Below are positions 25,249 to 33,301 of a stretch of 64,000 nucleotides of DNA, piece by piece. How positions within the stretch are numbered: the stretch's first letter is position 1; each line of letters starts with the position of its first letter. Both the position numbers and the translations under genes were made by a program. The stretch lies in NCBI RefSeq assembly GCF_000239695.1, contig NZ_JH470338.1:461958-525957 (forward strand), given 5' to 3'. A model generated the notes under the pieces. It was not told the origin of the DNA, searched no databases, and saw only the letters and a program-made list of their open reading frames with translations. The DNA is from Actinomyces graevenitzii C83 (GTDB lineage: Bacteria > Actinomycetota > Actinomycetes > Actinomycetales > Actinomycetaceae).

Positions 25249-26229
25249 GCGTCGCCTAGACCGCGAGCGCTTTTTAGTGCCGCCTAGGGCTGAGAGGTGG
25301 CTGCGCAGCATGTATAGCGCTAGCCAGCCTACGATGGTTAGCGCTACGCCGGCGATGAGTAGGGTTTTGGGGTTTTGTTGTTTGATGATTTTGGTTAGGT
25401 TGCCGGTGGTGGATTTACCGTCGTCGCTGCAGTTAGAGAGGACTTTGGATAGGTAGTTTTTGTCTGCTTTGGGTAGGCCGAGCTGGTAGGCGGAGGCTAC
25501 GGAGACGAAGCGGCGGGCGTAGTTGCAGCTGTAGTTGCTGTTTTCGGGCCACCAGCCGCGTGAGTTGGAGGGGTTCCAGGTGCCTTTGGCGGAGTCTCCG
25601 CTGGGGCAGGTGGCTGGGCCGCAGGCGCCTTTGGCTTGGTTGGAGCTGCCGTCTACGGCTAGTAGGTTTAGTGGGTCGTTGGCGATTTGTTGGCGTTTGG
25701 AGGCGCTCCATTTCCAGGCGCCGTGGGCCCATACGTAGGCTAGGGGTAGTACGTGGTCGATTTGGACTGCGTCTGAGGTTTGGGTGCCGCGTTTGTAGCT
25801 GATGGTTTTGGCGGTGTAGGGGTCGTCTAGGACTCCGGACCATACGGTGGCGTTACGGCATGAGCTGGTTCCTTGGCCTTGGCCTTTGGTGCGTCCTTGG
25901 ATGCCGGGGGCGCGTGAGTAGTCTGCTTGTTTTAGGTCTCGGCCGAGGATGTCGTTGCGGGTGTCGCAGCCGTTGGAGTCGACGTCGGCCCAGGCTGGTC
26001 CGAATAGGCCGAGGCGTCCGCCTTGTCCGTGCCAGGATTTGGGGGCGGGGGCGTCGTCGGGTAGTTGTGCTAGGGCTTGGCGGGCTTGGGAGGCGCTAAG
26101 TACGCGTGAGTCGCTCATCCAGTTGGAGTCGATGTTGGGGGCGTTGTTGGCGGCGCCAACTGGGGCGGCTAGGGAGGCGGTTAGGGCCAGTGCCAAGGCG
26201 GCTGGTAGGGCGGTGCGGAGCCTGAACAT
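25246..26229 (-). CDS. Secreted, membrane-anchored HNH nuclease (DUF1524/GmrSD C-terminal type)
   Basis: 327 residues. Signal peptide RTALPAALALALTASLAAPVGA (about 4-25, cleavage after VGA). The mature part has WSGVLDDPYT and the catalytic HNH module: QIDHVLPLAYVWAHGA, LNLLAVDGSSNQAKG, and WWPENSNYSCNYA. Cys pairs (GCD, SC; GACGPATC) fit an extracytoplasmic protein. A C-terminal helix (about 293-311, LLIAGVALTIVGWLALYML) plus KKRSRSRRR anchors it in the membrane with a cytoplasmic tail. Related secreted DUF1524 proteins in actinobacteria are thought to degrade external DNA. Upstream lies a perfect 14-bp inverted repeat with SOS-box-like halves. Unusually biased codon use produces long shadow frames on both strands. 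Confidence 0.85.
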   Translation of the reverse strand: MFRLRTALPAALALALTASLAAPVGAANNAPNIDSNWMSDSRVLSASQARQALAQLPDDAPAPKSWHGQGGRLGLFGPAWADVDSNGCDTRNDILGRDLKQADYSRAPGIQGRTKGQGQGTSSCRNATVWSGVLDDPYTAKTISYKRGTQTSDAVQIDHVLPLAYVWAHGAWKWSASKRQQIANDPLNLLAVDGSSNQAKGACGPATCPSGDSAKGTWNPSNSRGWWPENSNYSCNYARRFVSVASAYQLGLPKADKNYLSKVLSNCSDDGKSTTGNLTKIIKQQNPKTLLIAGVALTIVGWLALYMLRSHLSALGGTKKRSRSRRR

Positions 26230-26275
26230 GAGTTCTATTGTGCCTTAAATAGGCTTGAAATACACATAAATTTAC

Positions 26276-26311
26276 GTACATATGTTCTAATTCTTTATAG
26301 AACATATGTAC
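26276..26311. promoter_or_regulatory. Perfect 14-bp inverted repeat, possible operator
   Basis: GTACATATGTTCTA (26276-26289) and TAGAACATATGTAC (26298-26311) around 8 nt, between the divergent nuclease and pepN genes, 46 nt from the nuclease start. Each arm contains GAACATATGTAC or its reverse, one base off the LexA box GAAC-N4-GTTC. Too A/T-rich and lacking T runs for a terminator; a regulator-binding site is the favoured reading. Confidence 0.55.
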
Positions 26312-26489
26312 TATCTGTTTCTATAGGGAGTTAGTGTTACGTGAGTGAAAATTGAGTCGAACCCACGTACATGAATGGAAGTATATAACTTATACTATCA
26401 TTTTCATAGGTCGCCACCTAGGTTTTGTTCTTGAGGCCGTGGCGCTTGCATAATTAGATAGACCGCACAGTCCCACAGGGAGTAGGTAA

Positions 26490-29093
26490 ATGTCTAGCTC
26501 AAATCTGACCCGCGTAGAGGCAAGCCAACGCGCCCAGGCAGTAGAGGTACTAAGCGAGCTAATCGAGATTGACGTTACGGGTGCCCCAAGTAAAGACACG
26601 CATTTCCCGGTTGACGCCACGCTAGAGCTAGCGGTTAAGGATGCTGACACTAAGCTTTGGATTGATTTTCTAGGTGGCCAAGTTGACCAGGTCAGCGTTG
26701 ACGGGGCCGCAGCTGACTTTACCTATGACGGTAGCCGTATCTGGCTAGGTCAGCTAAGCGCGGGGGAGCACCAGGTTAAGGTGTGTGCTCAGGGTAAGTT
26801 CTCTAACACTGGTCAGGGTCTGCACCGTTTTAAGGACCCGGTAGATGGGGCCACCTATCTATACACTCACTTTGAGCCTTCTGATGCGCGTCGTGCTTGG
26901 CCGTGCATGGATCAGCCTGACCTTAAAACTGTTTTCACCCTAGTGGTTAAAGCGCCTCTAGCTTGGACTGTGCTCGCTAATGGCCTGCCGGTGCAGACTC
27001 GTGAAAGCGGCGACTACAAGCTGATTCGCTTTAGTCCCACCAAGCCGCTGTCAACCTATCTAAGTGCTTTGGCAGCTGGTCCCTACCACCGTGTTTGTGA
27101 CACTTGGACTTCACGCCTGCACGATGAGCAGGGCGCCTCCCTTGAGGCAGGGGCTCACCCCTTAACTGTGCCGCTGTCTTGGTCTTGCCGAGCCAGCCTA
27201 GCTAAGCACCTAGATGCTGATGAACTGCTACAGATCACCAAGCAGGGCCTGGACTACTTTGACGCCACATACGACTTTGCTTACCCCTGGGGCTCGTATG
27301 ACTGTGTGTTGGTGCCCGAGTACAACATTGGCGCTATGGAAAACCCTGGTTGTGTAACCTTCTCTGAAGACGCCTACCTATTCCAGGGGGAGGCCACCGC
27401 TGACCGCCATGCTTCACGTGCTAACACCATGCTGCACGAAATGAGCCACATGTGGTTTGGTGACTTGGTAACCCCGCGTTGGTGGGAGGACACCTGGCTT
27501 AAAGAATCTTTCGCAGATCACCAGGGTACTGAGGCTGCCGCGCTGGCCACCAAATATACGGACCAGTGGGTAGCTTTTGCTTCTCGCCGTAAAGCTTGGG
27601 CCTATAACGAGGACCAGCGCGTAGACACCACTCACCCCATTGAGGCCCGCGTTGACGACGTCGAAGCTGCCCGCCAAACCTTTGACGGCATCACCTACGC
27701 TAAAGGCGCTTCCGTGCTTAAGCAGCTGGTGGCTTATGTAGGCCATGAGCGTTTTGTGCAGGCTGCACGCATTTGGTTTAAGCGCTATGCCTTCTCTAAC
27801 GCTGACTTAACCCAGTTCTTGCAGGTACTTAGCCAGGCTTCAGGCCAGGACATGAGCGCCTGGGAAGCTGCTTGGCTGCGCACGGCTGGCCCGTCCATCA
27901 TCACCGATGAGATTGAAATTGAAGATGGCCGCATCAGCCGTCTAACCGTAAACCAGCACAGCGTTGACCTAGCTACCGGGCAGCAGATTTTACGTCCCCA
28001 CACCCTAAACGTGGGCCTGTACTACCTACGTGACGGCAAGCTGGAACGCGAACACTTACTGCCACTGACCCTAACTGACTCCAGTGCGCAGCTAGATGAA
28101 GCTGTGGGGTTGGCGGCCCCGCAAATGGTGCTAGTTAACGACGAAGACCTAACCTACGCGGTGGTGCGTCCCGACGCGCTTTCCCTAGAAACCGCCTCTG
28201 AAAACCTGGCGCGCCTAAGTGACCCGCTGGCGCGGGCCCTGTGGTGGTCGATGCTCTACAACCTGGCCCGCGACGGACTACTTAGCGCTAAGCGCTTCAT
28301 TGAAATCGCGCTAGCCCAAGCCGATGACAACACTGAGCTGGCTACGCTCACTAACCTGTTCACCCAAGCCCAAACCCTGGCCTTGTATTACAGCGCCAAC
28401 ACTCAGGCAGATGTGCAGCTATTGGCGCAAGGGCTAACCAGCCGACTGGACCAGGCTCGCCCAGGCAGCCCAGCCCAAACTGTACTGGCGAAGGCTTATG
28501 TAAGTGTGCTGGGGCAGCTGGGCACCAGCGATAAGGAGGTTAGCGCCCAGGGCGCTAAGCAGCTGCAACAGCTATTTGATGGCCACTTTACTGACCTAGA
28601 GATCAGCACTGAACTGCGCTGGCGCACCCTAATTTCACTGGCTCGCCTTGACGCAGTTAGTGACATTGACCTGGCAGTGCAGCTAGCCCGCGAAAACACG
28701 GCCACCACCATCACCTACCATCTGCAAGCAGCTAAGTCCCGTCCCAATGCGGTTGCTAAGCGTGAAGTGTTCACCCGTCTGCTAGGCGAAGACACTCTCT
28801 CTAACGATCACATTGATGCTTTGGTGGGGGCATTTAATGTGCCCAGCCATCGTCAGCTAACGCTACCGTTCGCGCCCGAGTACTTTGCCGCCCTAGAACA
28901 GATTTGGGCTAGCCGCAGCCAAGAAATCGCTTCACGTCTAGTCAACGGGCTCTACCCCCACGCTGGCGGCGAGGCTGAGCTGGCACTAAGCCAAGCCTGG
29001 CTAGATGAGCACCCGCAAGCCCCGGCGGCTTTACGTCGCCTAGTGCTTAAAGCCCACGACGACCTGGCGCGTGCGGTACGCGCCCGTCACTAA
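26490..29093 (+). CDS. pepN: Aminopeptidase N (M1 family)
   Basis: 867 residues, typical of actinobacterial PepN. N-terminal beta domain to about residue 200, substrate-recognition motif GAMENPG (about 281-287), zinc site HEMSHMWFGDLVTP (HExxH near 316-320) with the third ligand Glu in LKESFAD (about 339), and a long C-terminal helical ERAP1-like domain. Cytoplasmic zinc enzyme removing N-terminal residues from peptides. ATG 26490 has GGGAG about 8 nt upstream. The CDP-alcohol phosphatidyltransferase gene starts 2 nt after the stop, so they form an operon. Confidence 0.94.
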   Translation: MSSSNLTRVEASQRAQAVEVLSELIEIDVTGAPSKDTHFPVDATLELAVKDADTKLWIDFLGGQVDQVSVDGAAADFTYDGSRIWLGQLSAGEHQVKVCAQGKFSNTGQGLHRFKDPVDGATYLYTHFEPSDARRAWPCMDQPDLKTVFTLVVKAPLAWTVLANGLPVQTRESGDYKLIRFSPTKPLSTYLSALAAGPYHRVCDTWTSRLHDEQGASLEAGAHPLTVPLSWSCRASLAKHLDADELLQITKQGLDYFDATYDFAYPWGSYDCVLVPEYNIGAMENPGCVTFSEDAYLFQGEATADRHASRANTMLHEMSHMWFGDLVTPRWWEDTWLKESFADHQGTEAAALATKYTDQWVAFASRRKAWAYNEDQRVDTTHPIEARVDDVEAARQTFDGITYAKGASVLKQLVAYVGHERFVQAARIWFKRYAFSNADLTQFLQVLSQASGQDMSAWEAAWLRTAGPSIITDEIEIEDGRISRLTVNQHSVDLATGQQILRPHTLNVGLYYLRDGKLEREHLLPLTLTDSSAQLDEAVGLAAPQMVLVNDEDLTYAVVRPDALSLETASENLARLSDPLARALWWSMLYNLARDGLLSAKRFIEIALAQADDNTELATLTNLFTQAQTLALYYSANTQADVQLLAQGLTSRLDQARPGSPAQTVLAKAYVSVLGQLGTSDKEVSAQGAKQLQQLFDGHFTDLEISTELRWRTLISLARLDAVSDIDLAVQLARENTATTITYHLQAAKSRPNAVAKREVFTRLLGEDTLSNDHIDALVGAFNVPSHRQLTLPFAPEYFAALEQIWASRSQEIASRLVNGLYPHAGGEAELALSQAWLDEHPQAPAALRRLVLKAHDDLARAVRARH

Positions 29094-29095
29094 AC

Positions 29096-29728
29096 GTGGA
29101 TTCGCCGCAGATGCTGCCCCCGCAACCACCGGTTGCGGGGCGCCAGTCCGCGAGCGCCGATCCGTGGCGGATATGGACTATTCCTAATGCACTTTCGGCG
29201 CTGCGACTAGCGTTCATCCCGGTGTTTGCGCTTAGTATTTGGCAGGGCCATATGCTTAGTGCCGCGATAATTTTGGTGCTGGCTTCGGTAACTGATTTTC
29301 TTGATGGTGTGATTGCCAGGGCCTTCAATCAGCGTTCTCGTCTGGGTAGGCTTTTAGACCCAGCTGCGGACCGGCTTTACATCGCTACGGCGTTGATTAT
29401 GTTGGCTGTGGTGGGGGCTTTGCCGTGGCTGGTGATGGTTTTGCTGCTGGCACGTGACGTTATTTTGGCGGTGCATGTACCAATTTTTGCGCATTACGGG
29501 TATGCTCCTATTTCCGTTAACGCGGCCGGCAAAGTGGGAGCTTTCATGCTGATGAGCGCTTTTCCTTTGCTGTTAGTAAGATTTGCGTGGGTCAGTACTA
29601 GCATTTGGGCGCAAATAACGTACAGTGCTGGTGTGGCCACCCTGATTTGGGGGGCAGGCCTGTACTGCTGGTCTGCTTTCATTTATCTCAAACAGATAAC
29701 ACGGGTGCTCTCAGAAGCGGTAAAATAG
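29096..29728 (+). CDS. CDP-alcohol phosphatidyltransferase (PgsA-like)
   Basis: 210 residues, several membrane helices. The family signature D-G-x2-A-R-x8-G-x3-D-x3-D is complete in FLDGVIARAFNQRSRLGRLL plus DPAADR. A proline-rich start (PPQPPV) precedes WRIWTIPNALSALRLAFIPVF, a typical PgsA N-terminus. The enzyme transfers a phosphatidyl group from CDP-diacylglycerol to glycerol phosphate, inositol phosphate or similar in the membrane; the acceptor cannot be fixed, though the neighbouring garA-ftsR order recalls the mycobacterial pgsA2 region. GTG 29096 lies 2 nt after pepN. Confidence 0.87.
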   Translation: MDSPQMLPPQPPVAGRQSASADPWRIWTIPNALSALRLAFIPVFALSIWQGHMLSAAIILVLASVTDFLDGVIARAFNQRSRLGRLLDPAADRLYIATALIMLAVVGALPWLVMVLLLARDVILAVHVPIFAHYGYAPISVNAAGKVGAFMLMSAFPLLLVRFAWVSTSIWAQITYSAGVATLIWGAGLYCWSAFIYLKQITRVLSEAVK

Positions 29729-29772
29729 TCCTAATTGCGCCGCTCCGCATGGCTTTAGGTAGGGAGGAACCA

Positions 29773-30210
29773 ATGACCGATACACCCTTTGAGCGTGACT
29801 TAAACTCAACCCAGAGTTTTGGGGCCATTGATCTAACTGCAATGCCCACCAATGCTGTCATTGGACTTAGCGTCCAGGATCAAGCGGCTATTGCTGCTCT
29901 GCCGGTTGGTACGGCTTTGCTGATTGTGCTGCAAGCTGGGGGAGGGGCGCGTTTCTTGCTCGACACTGACAAGGTCACTGTTGGCCGTCACCCGCGCGCC
30001 GATATTTTCCTCGACGACGTTACGGTTTCGCGTAAGCACGCTCAGTTTATTGCCCTGCCTGACGGCGGCTACCAGGTGGTAGACAATGGCTCCCTCAACG
30101 GCACCTACGTCAACCGTACTTGCGTTGACCAGGCAGTTCTAGGCCCTGGCGATGAAGTACAGATAGGTAAGTTCCGTATGGTTTACTACCCTGGTCCGCA
30201 GGGTAGCTGA
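29773..30210 (+). CDS. garA: FHA-domain regulator, GarA/OdhI family
   Basis: 145 residues from ATG 29773 with AGGGAGGA about 6 nt upstream; an in-frame start at 29605 lies inside the previous gene and is rejected. The FHA domain (about 58-140) has GRHPRADIFLDDVTVSRKHA, NGSLNGTYVN and GDEVQIGKFRMVY, almost superimposable on mycobacterial GarA. GarA/OdhI bind 2-oxoglutarate dehydrogenase and glutamate dehydrogenase, controlled by PknB/PknG phosphorylation of an N-terminal ETTSVFRA motif. Here the corresponding segment reads NSTQSFGAIDL, so the motif is altered. Overlaps ftsR by 1 nt, as in the conserved garA-ftsR-merR cluster. Confidence 0.85.
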   Translation: MTDTPFERDLNSTQSFGAIDLTAMPTNAVIGLSVQDQAAIAALPVGTALLIVLQAGGGARFLLDTDKVTVGRHPRADIFLDDVTVSRKHAQFIALPDGGYQVVDNGSLNGTYVNRTCVDQAVLGPGDEVQIGKFRMVYYPGPQGS

Positions 30211-31022
30211 TGACATCTTCATCGTCAGCTGTCTCCGCTATTGAGACAACTAAAGCAGGCGAGGTAGCTAAGGACCATGCCTCCATTGAAGCTACCCGCG
30301 TACCTGCTGATGTGGTTAGATGCTGGCCCTACGAGGTAGATCAAGCCCCTGTACTGAAAATCGGGCAGGTGGTGGACGAGCTTGAGGCAGAGTTTCCAGC
30401 TTTGACTATCTCTAAGGTCCGCTATTTAGAGGACGCCCAGCTTATTTCGCCTTACCGTAAAGGCGGCCCGCAAGGTCACCGCCGTTATTCGCGTGCCCAT
30501 GTAGAGCGTTTGCGTTACATCCTCACCAGGCAACGTGATGATTTGTGTCATCTACAGGCAATTGGCCAGACTCTGTCTGAACTAGACCAGGGCATAGCTG
30601 ACGAAACTCCCACCGTCGGCCCACAACTGGTCACCAACAATGGTGAACTGGTTGTAAATCTGCCCAATGACCAATTGCTAAGCGTTAGCCAACTAGCTAA
30701 ACGCCTAGGGGTAAGCATTGCGCAAATAGAGCAAGTGGTTACGGCCAGGATTGCCGCTCCTGACGCTAAAGGGCGTTTTGATGCCCGCACTGCTCAGGTG
30801 GTGCGCCTAGCTTTGGAGATAAGTAAACGCGGCATACCGCTGCGTAATCTGCGCTCTATAAGCATGGCAGCCGACCGTGAAGCTGAACTCATTAGTAGCA
30901 CGGCCCGTTTACATACCCGTGGTGCGGGGCAAGACAGCTGCGCTTTAGGGCTTGAAATAGCCCAGCTGGTGTCTGCTTTGCACACAACTTTGTTAGAAAA
31001 AGCTGTGGTTAGCGACTGCTAA
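30210..31022 (+). CDS. ftsR: MerR-family regulator, FtsR-like
   Basis: 270 residues starting at ATG 30210, overlapping the garA stop (TGATG). The MerR DNA-binding domain is at about residues 45-115: LKIGQVVDELEAEFPALTIS, KVRYLEDAQLISPYRKGGPQ and HRRYSRAHVERLRYILTRQR. A second helix-turn-helix-like segment (SVSQLAKRLGVSIAQIEQV, about 155-173) occurs further on. This matches actinobacterial FtsR (Rv1828 type), which activates ftsZ/ftsI-related cell-division genes in corynebacteria. The place directly after garA agrees. Confidence 0.82.
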   Translation: MTSSSSAVSAIETTKAGEVAKDHASIEATRVPADVVRCWPYEVDQAPVLKIGQVVDELEAEFPALTISKVRYLEDAQLISPYRKGGPQGHRRYSRAHVERLRYILTRQRDDLCHLQAIGQTLSELDQGIADETPTVGPQLVTNNGELVVNLPNDQLLSVSQLAKRLGVSIAQIEQVVTARIAAPDAKGRFDARTAQVVRLALEISKRGIPLRNLRSISMAADREAELISSTARLHTRGAGQDSCALGLEIAQLVSALHTTLLEKAVVSDC

Positions 31023-31132
31023 CCAACGCGACACGCAGGCCAAAGCTCAACTTAAGCTTCAGGTTTTATATATGCTTGCTGAGTCGTAACTGTGGGGTTA
31101 TTCCCTTACCGATAGAAGAACAGGAGCACTGC

Positions 31133-31705
31133 ATGAACGCAGAAGAAGCCGCATCACCGGTGGCAAACCAGCGTATGCAAGGCTTGCTGTTTGGCGACCC
31201 GCTTCGCTACTTGGATGGCAACACCGGTTACCGTGGCCCTATAGCCTGCCGAGCTGCCGGCATCACCTATCGCCAACTCGACTACTGGGCTCGCACGGGT
31301 CTGGTTGAGCCCACAATCCGTGGCGCCAAAGGTTCAGGCAGCCAACGCCTATATTCCTTCCGCGACATCTTGGTACTCAAAGTAGTTAAGCGCCTGCTAG
31401 ACACCGGCGTGTCCTTACAGCAGATCCGTACCGCCGTCAGTCACCTACACGATAACGGCATTGAGGACCTAGCATCCTTAACGCTTATGAGCGACGGGGC
31501 CCGAGTCTATGAATGCACCAGTGAAGATGAGGTTATCGACCTAGTGCAACGCGGCCAGGGCGTGTTTGGAATCGCGGTAGGGCGCGTATGGCGTGAAGTT
31601 GAAGGTGAGCTGGCCAAGCTACCTGTAGACCACGCCAACGACATGGTGCATTTTGAAGATGAGCTGGCCCAACGGCGCGCCAAAAAGCGTCAGGCAGTTA
31701 GCTAA
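31133..31705 (+). CDS. MerR-family transcriptional regulator (Rv1830-like)
   Basis: 190 residues from ATG 31133, preceded by AGGAG at about 7 nt. Winged-helix MerR domain at about residues 35-105 (YRGPIACRAAGITYRQLDYW, ARTGLVEPTIRGAKGSGSQR, LYSFRDILVLKVVKRLL). The C-terminal part (ARVYECTSEDEVIDLVQRGQ) is shared with the Rv1830/McdR-type regulators that follow garA and ftsR in many actinobacteria. The DUF151 gene usually found between the two MerR genes is absent here. Terminator follows directly. Confidence 0.85.
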   Translation: MNAEEAASPVANQRMQGLLFGDPLRYLDGNTGYRGPIACRAAGITYRQLDYWARTGLVEPTIRGAKGSGSQRLYSFRDILVLKVVKRLLDTGVSLQQIRTAVSHLHDNGIEDLASLTLMSDGARVYECTSEDEVIDLVQRGQGVFGIAVGRVWREVEGELAKLPVDHANDMVHFEDELAQRRAKKRQAVS

Positions 31706-31722
31706 AAACTGTTAAAAATTTA

Positions 31723-31763
31723 AACTACCTGGACAGTTGCGTTACACAACTGTCCAGGTAGTT
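31723..31763. terminator. Strong terminator after MerR gene
   Basis: Perfect 17-bp stem AACTACCTGGACAGTTG / CAACTGTCCAGGTAGTT around a 7-nt loop, followed by GCCGTTTTGT. Confidence 0.9.
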
Positions 31764-31853
31764 GCCGTTTTGTGACTTTTATAAAACGCTGATTAGACCC
31801 GAAAAGAGCCTGGTAACTTTCTAGCGGCCTACATTTCAGGCACAATCAGATAT

Positions 31854-32981
31854 GTGAGCACGACTCTCTTCATCGTCATGGTGGTGGTCATAACGGCCCT
31901 CATCTTCGACTTCACTAACGGCTTCCATGATTCTTCTAATGCGATGGCTACCTCAGTGGCCACCGGCGCCTTTACCCCCAAACGGGCGGTTACCGTAGCA
32001 GCGGCGCTAAACATCATTGGCGCTTTAATCTCCACTGAAGTAGCTAAAACCATCTCTCATGGCATGTTTGATGATCGCCTCATCCAGGCCGCCCCAGCCA
32101 TGGTTTTCGCAGGACTAGCAGGCGCTATTTTGTGGAACCTAGCTACCTGGCTATTTGGGCTACCCTCTTCATCTTCGCATGCCCTGTTTGGCGGGCTGAT
32201 CGGCGCAGTGATTGTTGCAGCCGGTATCCAAGGCGTTAACTGGGGGGTTGTGGTTTCCAAAATCATTTTGCCGGCCGTCGTCGCCCCCTTCGTTGCCGGC
32301 ACCGCCTCCGGCCTGGCTACCTGGGTTGCCTACAAAATTGTTCCCAGCGATGAGGAAGCCTACACCAACAAAATCTTCAAAATTGCCCAGCGTTTTTCAG
32401 CTTCTATGGTGGCTTTCTCCCACGGCACCTCAGATGGGCAAAAAACCATGGGGGTTATCACCCTGGTGTTAGTGGCCGCCGGCTACCAGCAAGCCGGCAC
32501 CGGCCCGCAATGGTGGGTAGTAATTGCCGCCGGTCTAGCCATCGGTCTAGGTACCTACTCAGGCGGATGGCGCATTATGCGCACCATGGGACGCGGCCTG
32601 GTGCACGTAGATCCACCTCAGGGTTTTGCTTCTGAGCTATCTAGCGCCGTAGCTATCTTGGCCTCCAGCCACCTAGGATTTGCTCTTTCCACCACCCACA
32701 TCTGCTCCGGCTCAGTGGTAGGCACCGGGGTAGGACGCGGCGCCAAAGTTGAAACCGCCACCTTACGCAAAATGTTCATTGCTTGGGTAATCACTTTGCC
32801 GGCTGCAGCTGTGGTTGGCGGTCTAACCTCATTCGTAGCCGTAAAGGGCGGAATTCCGGGGCTGTTTGTAGTTATCATCGCCCTGATCTTGTCCTCGCTG
32901 ATGATCGTGCGGCGCGCTAACCAGAACAAGGTTGACTTCGCTAACGTAAACGACGCCAACACCGTGGTTGTAGACAAGTAA
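31854..32981 (+). CDS. Low-affinity inorganic phosphate transporter (Pit family)
   Basis: 375 residues, about 9-10 membrane helices. The two Pit signature repeats are FDFTNGFHDSSNAMATSVATG near the N-terminus (shown in part: FTNGFHDSSNAMA) and AFSHGTSDGQKTMGVI in the second half. Pit carriers import metal-phosphate with protons. GTG 31854 is the first start consistent with the family; CACAAT lies 7 nt upstream, so a leaderless start is possible. A 78-residue membrane protein follows after 9 nt, an arrangement seen with other actinobacterial pit genes. Confidence 0.92.
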   Translation: MSTTLFIVMVVVITALIFDFTNGFHDSSNAMATSVATGAFTPKRAVTVAAALNIIGALISTEVAKTISHGMFDDRLIQAAPAMVFAGLAGAILWNLATWLFGLPSSSSHALFGGLIGAVIVAAGIQGVNWGVVVSKIILPAVVAPFVAGTASGLATWVAYKIVPSDEEAYTNKIFKIAQRFSASMVAFSHGTSDGQKTMGVITLVLVAAGYQQAGTGPQWWVVIAAGLAIGLGTYSGGWRIMRTMGRGLVHVDPPQGFASELSSAVAILASSHLGFALSTTHICSGSVVGTGVGRGAKVETATLRKMFIAWVITLPAAAVVGGLTSFVAVKGGIPGLFVVIIALILSSLMIVRRANQNKVDFANVNDANTVVVDK

Positions 32982-32990
32982 GGCTAAGAC

Positions 32991-33227
32991 ATGCAAATCG
33001 ACTGGTTTTCTCTCCTGATTGTCACGGCCACCACCCTGGTTGCTGCCGTATTCATCATGGTTATCGTGGCTTTAGCAGCTCGCATGTTGGATCTGATCCA
33101 CCACCGTCGCCGGGAAGGACGCGAAGATGGCGTAGCCTTCTACCAGATCGGCGCCGCCTTTTTCCTAATGCTGGCAGGTGCCATCTTCCTGTTCGGGCTT
33201 TGGCTGATGATCCCATATTTCCACTGA
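32991..33227 (+). CDS. Small two-helix membrane protein downstream of pit
   Basis: 78 residues: helix 1 at about 5-27 (FSLLIVTATTLVAAVFIMVIV), a basic polar loop (HHRRREGREDG), then helix 2 at about 50-72 (IGAAFFLMLAGAIFLFGLW). No domain recognised. Its place 9 nt after the phosphate transporter and before a terminator suggests an accessory subunit. Also too short for fold assignment. Confidence 0.75.
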   Translation: MQIDWFSLLIVTATTLVAAVFIMVIVALAARMLDLIHHRRREGREDGVAFYQIGAAFFLMLAGAIFLFGLWLMIPYFH

Positions 33228-33254
33228 CCAACCGCCTTCACGCAATTTACTAAG

Positions 33255-33283
33255 ACGTGGCCCCCTAGCTAAGGGGGCCACGT
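33255..33283. terminator. Terminator after pit operon
   Basis: ACGTGGCCCCCT / AGGGGGCCACGT 12-bp perfect stem around AGCTA, followed by TCTGT. It directly precedes the promoter of the sucrose hydrolase gene. Confidence 0.85.
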
Positions 33284-33289
33284 TCTGTA

Positions 33290-33295
33290 TAGGCT
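33290..33295 (+). promoter_or_regulatory. -10 element of leaderless promoter (GH32 hydrolase)
   Basis: TAGGCT, 6 nt (AAAACG) before GTG 33302. The -35 region would fall within the preceding terminator stem. Confidence 0.6.
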
Positions 33296-33301
33296 AAAAC
33301 G

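Noticed and set aside
25433..26248. Arg/Trp/Gly-rich frames on both strands over the nuclease gene
   Set aside because: Compositional shadows caused by biased codons; only the 25246-26229 frame has a signal peptide and HNH motif.
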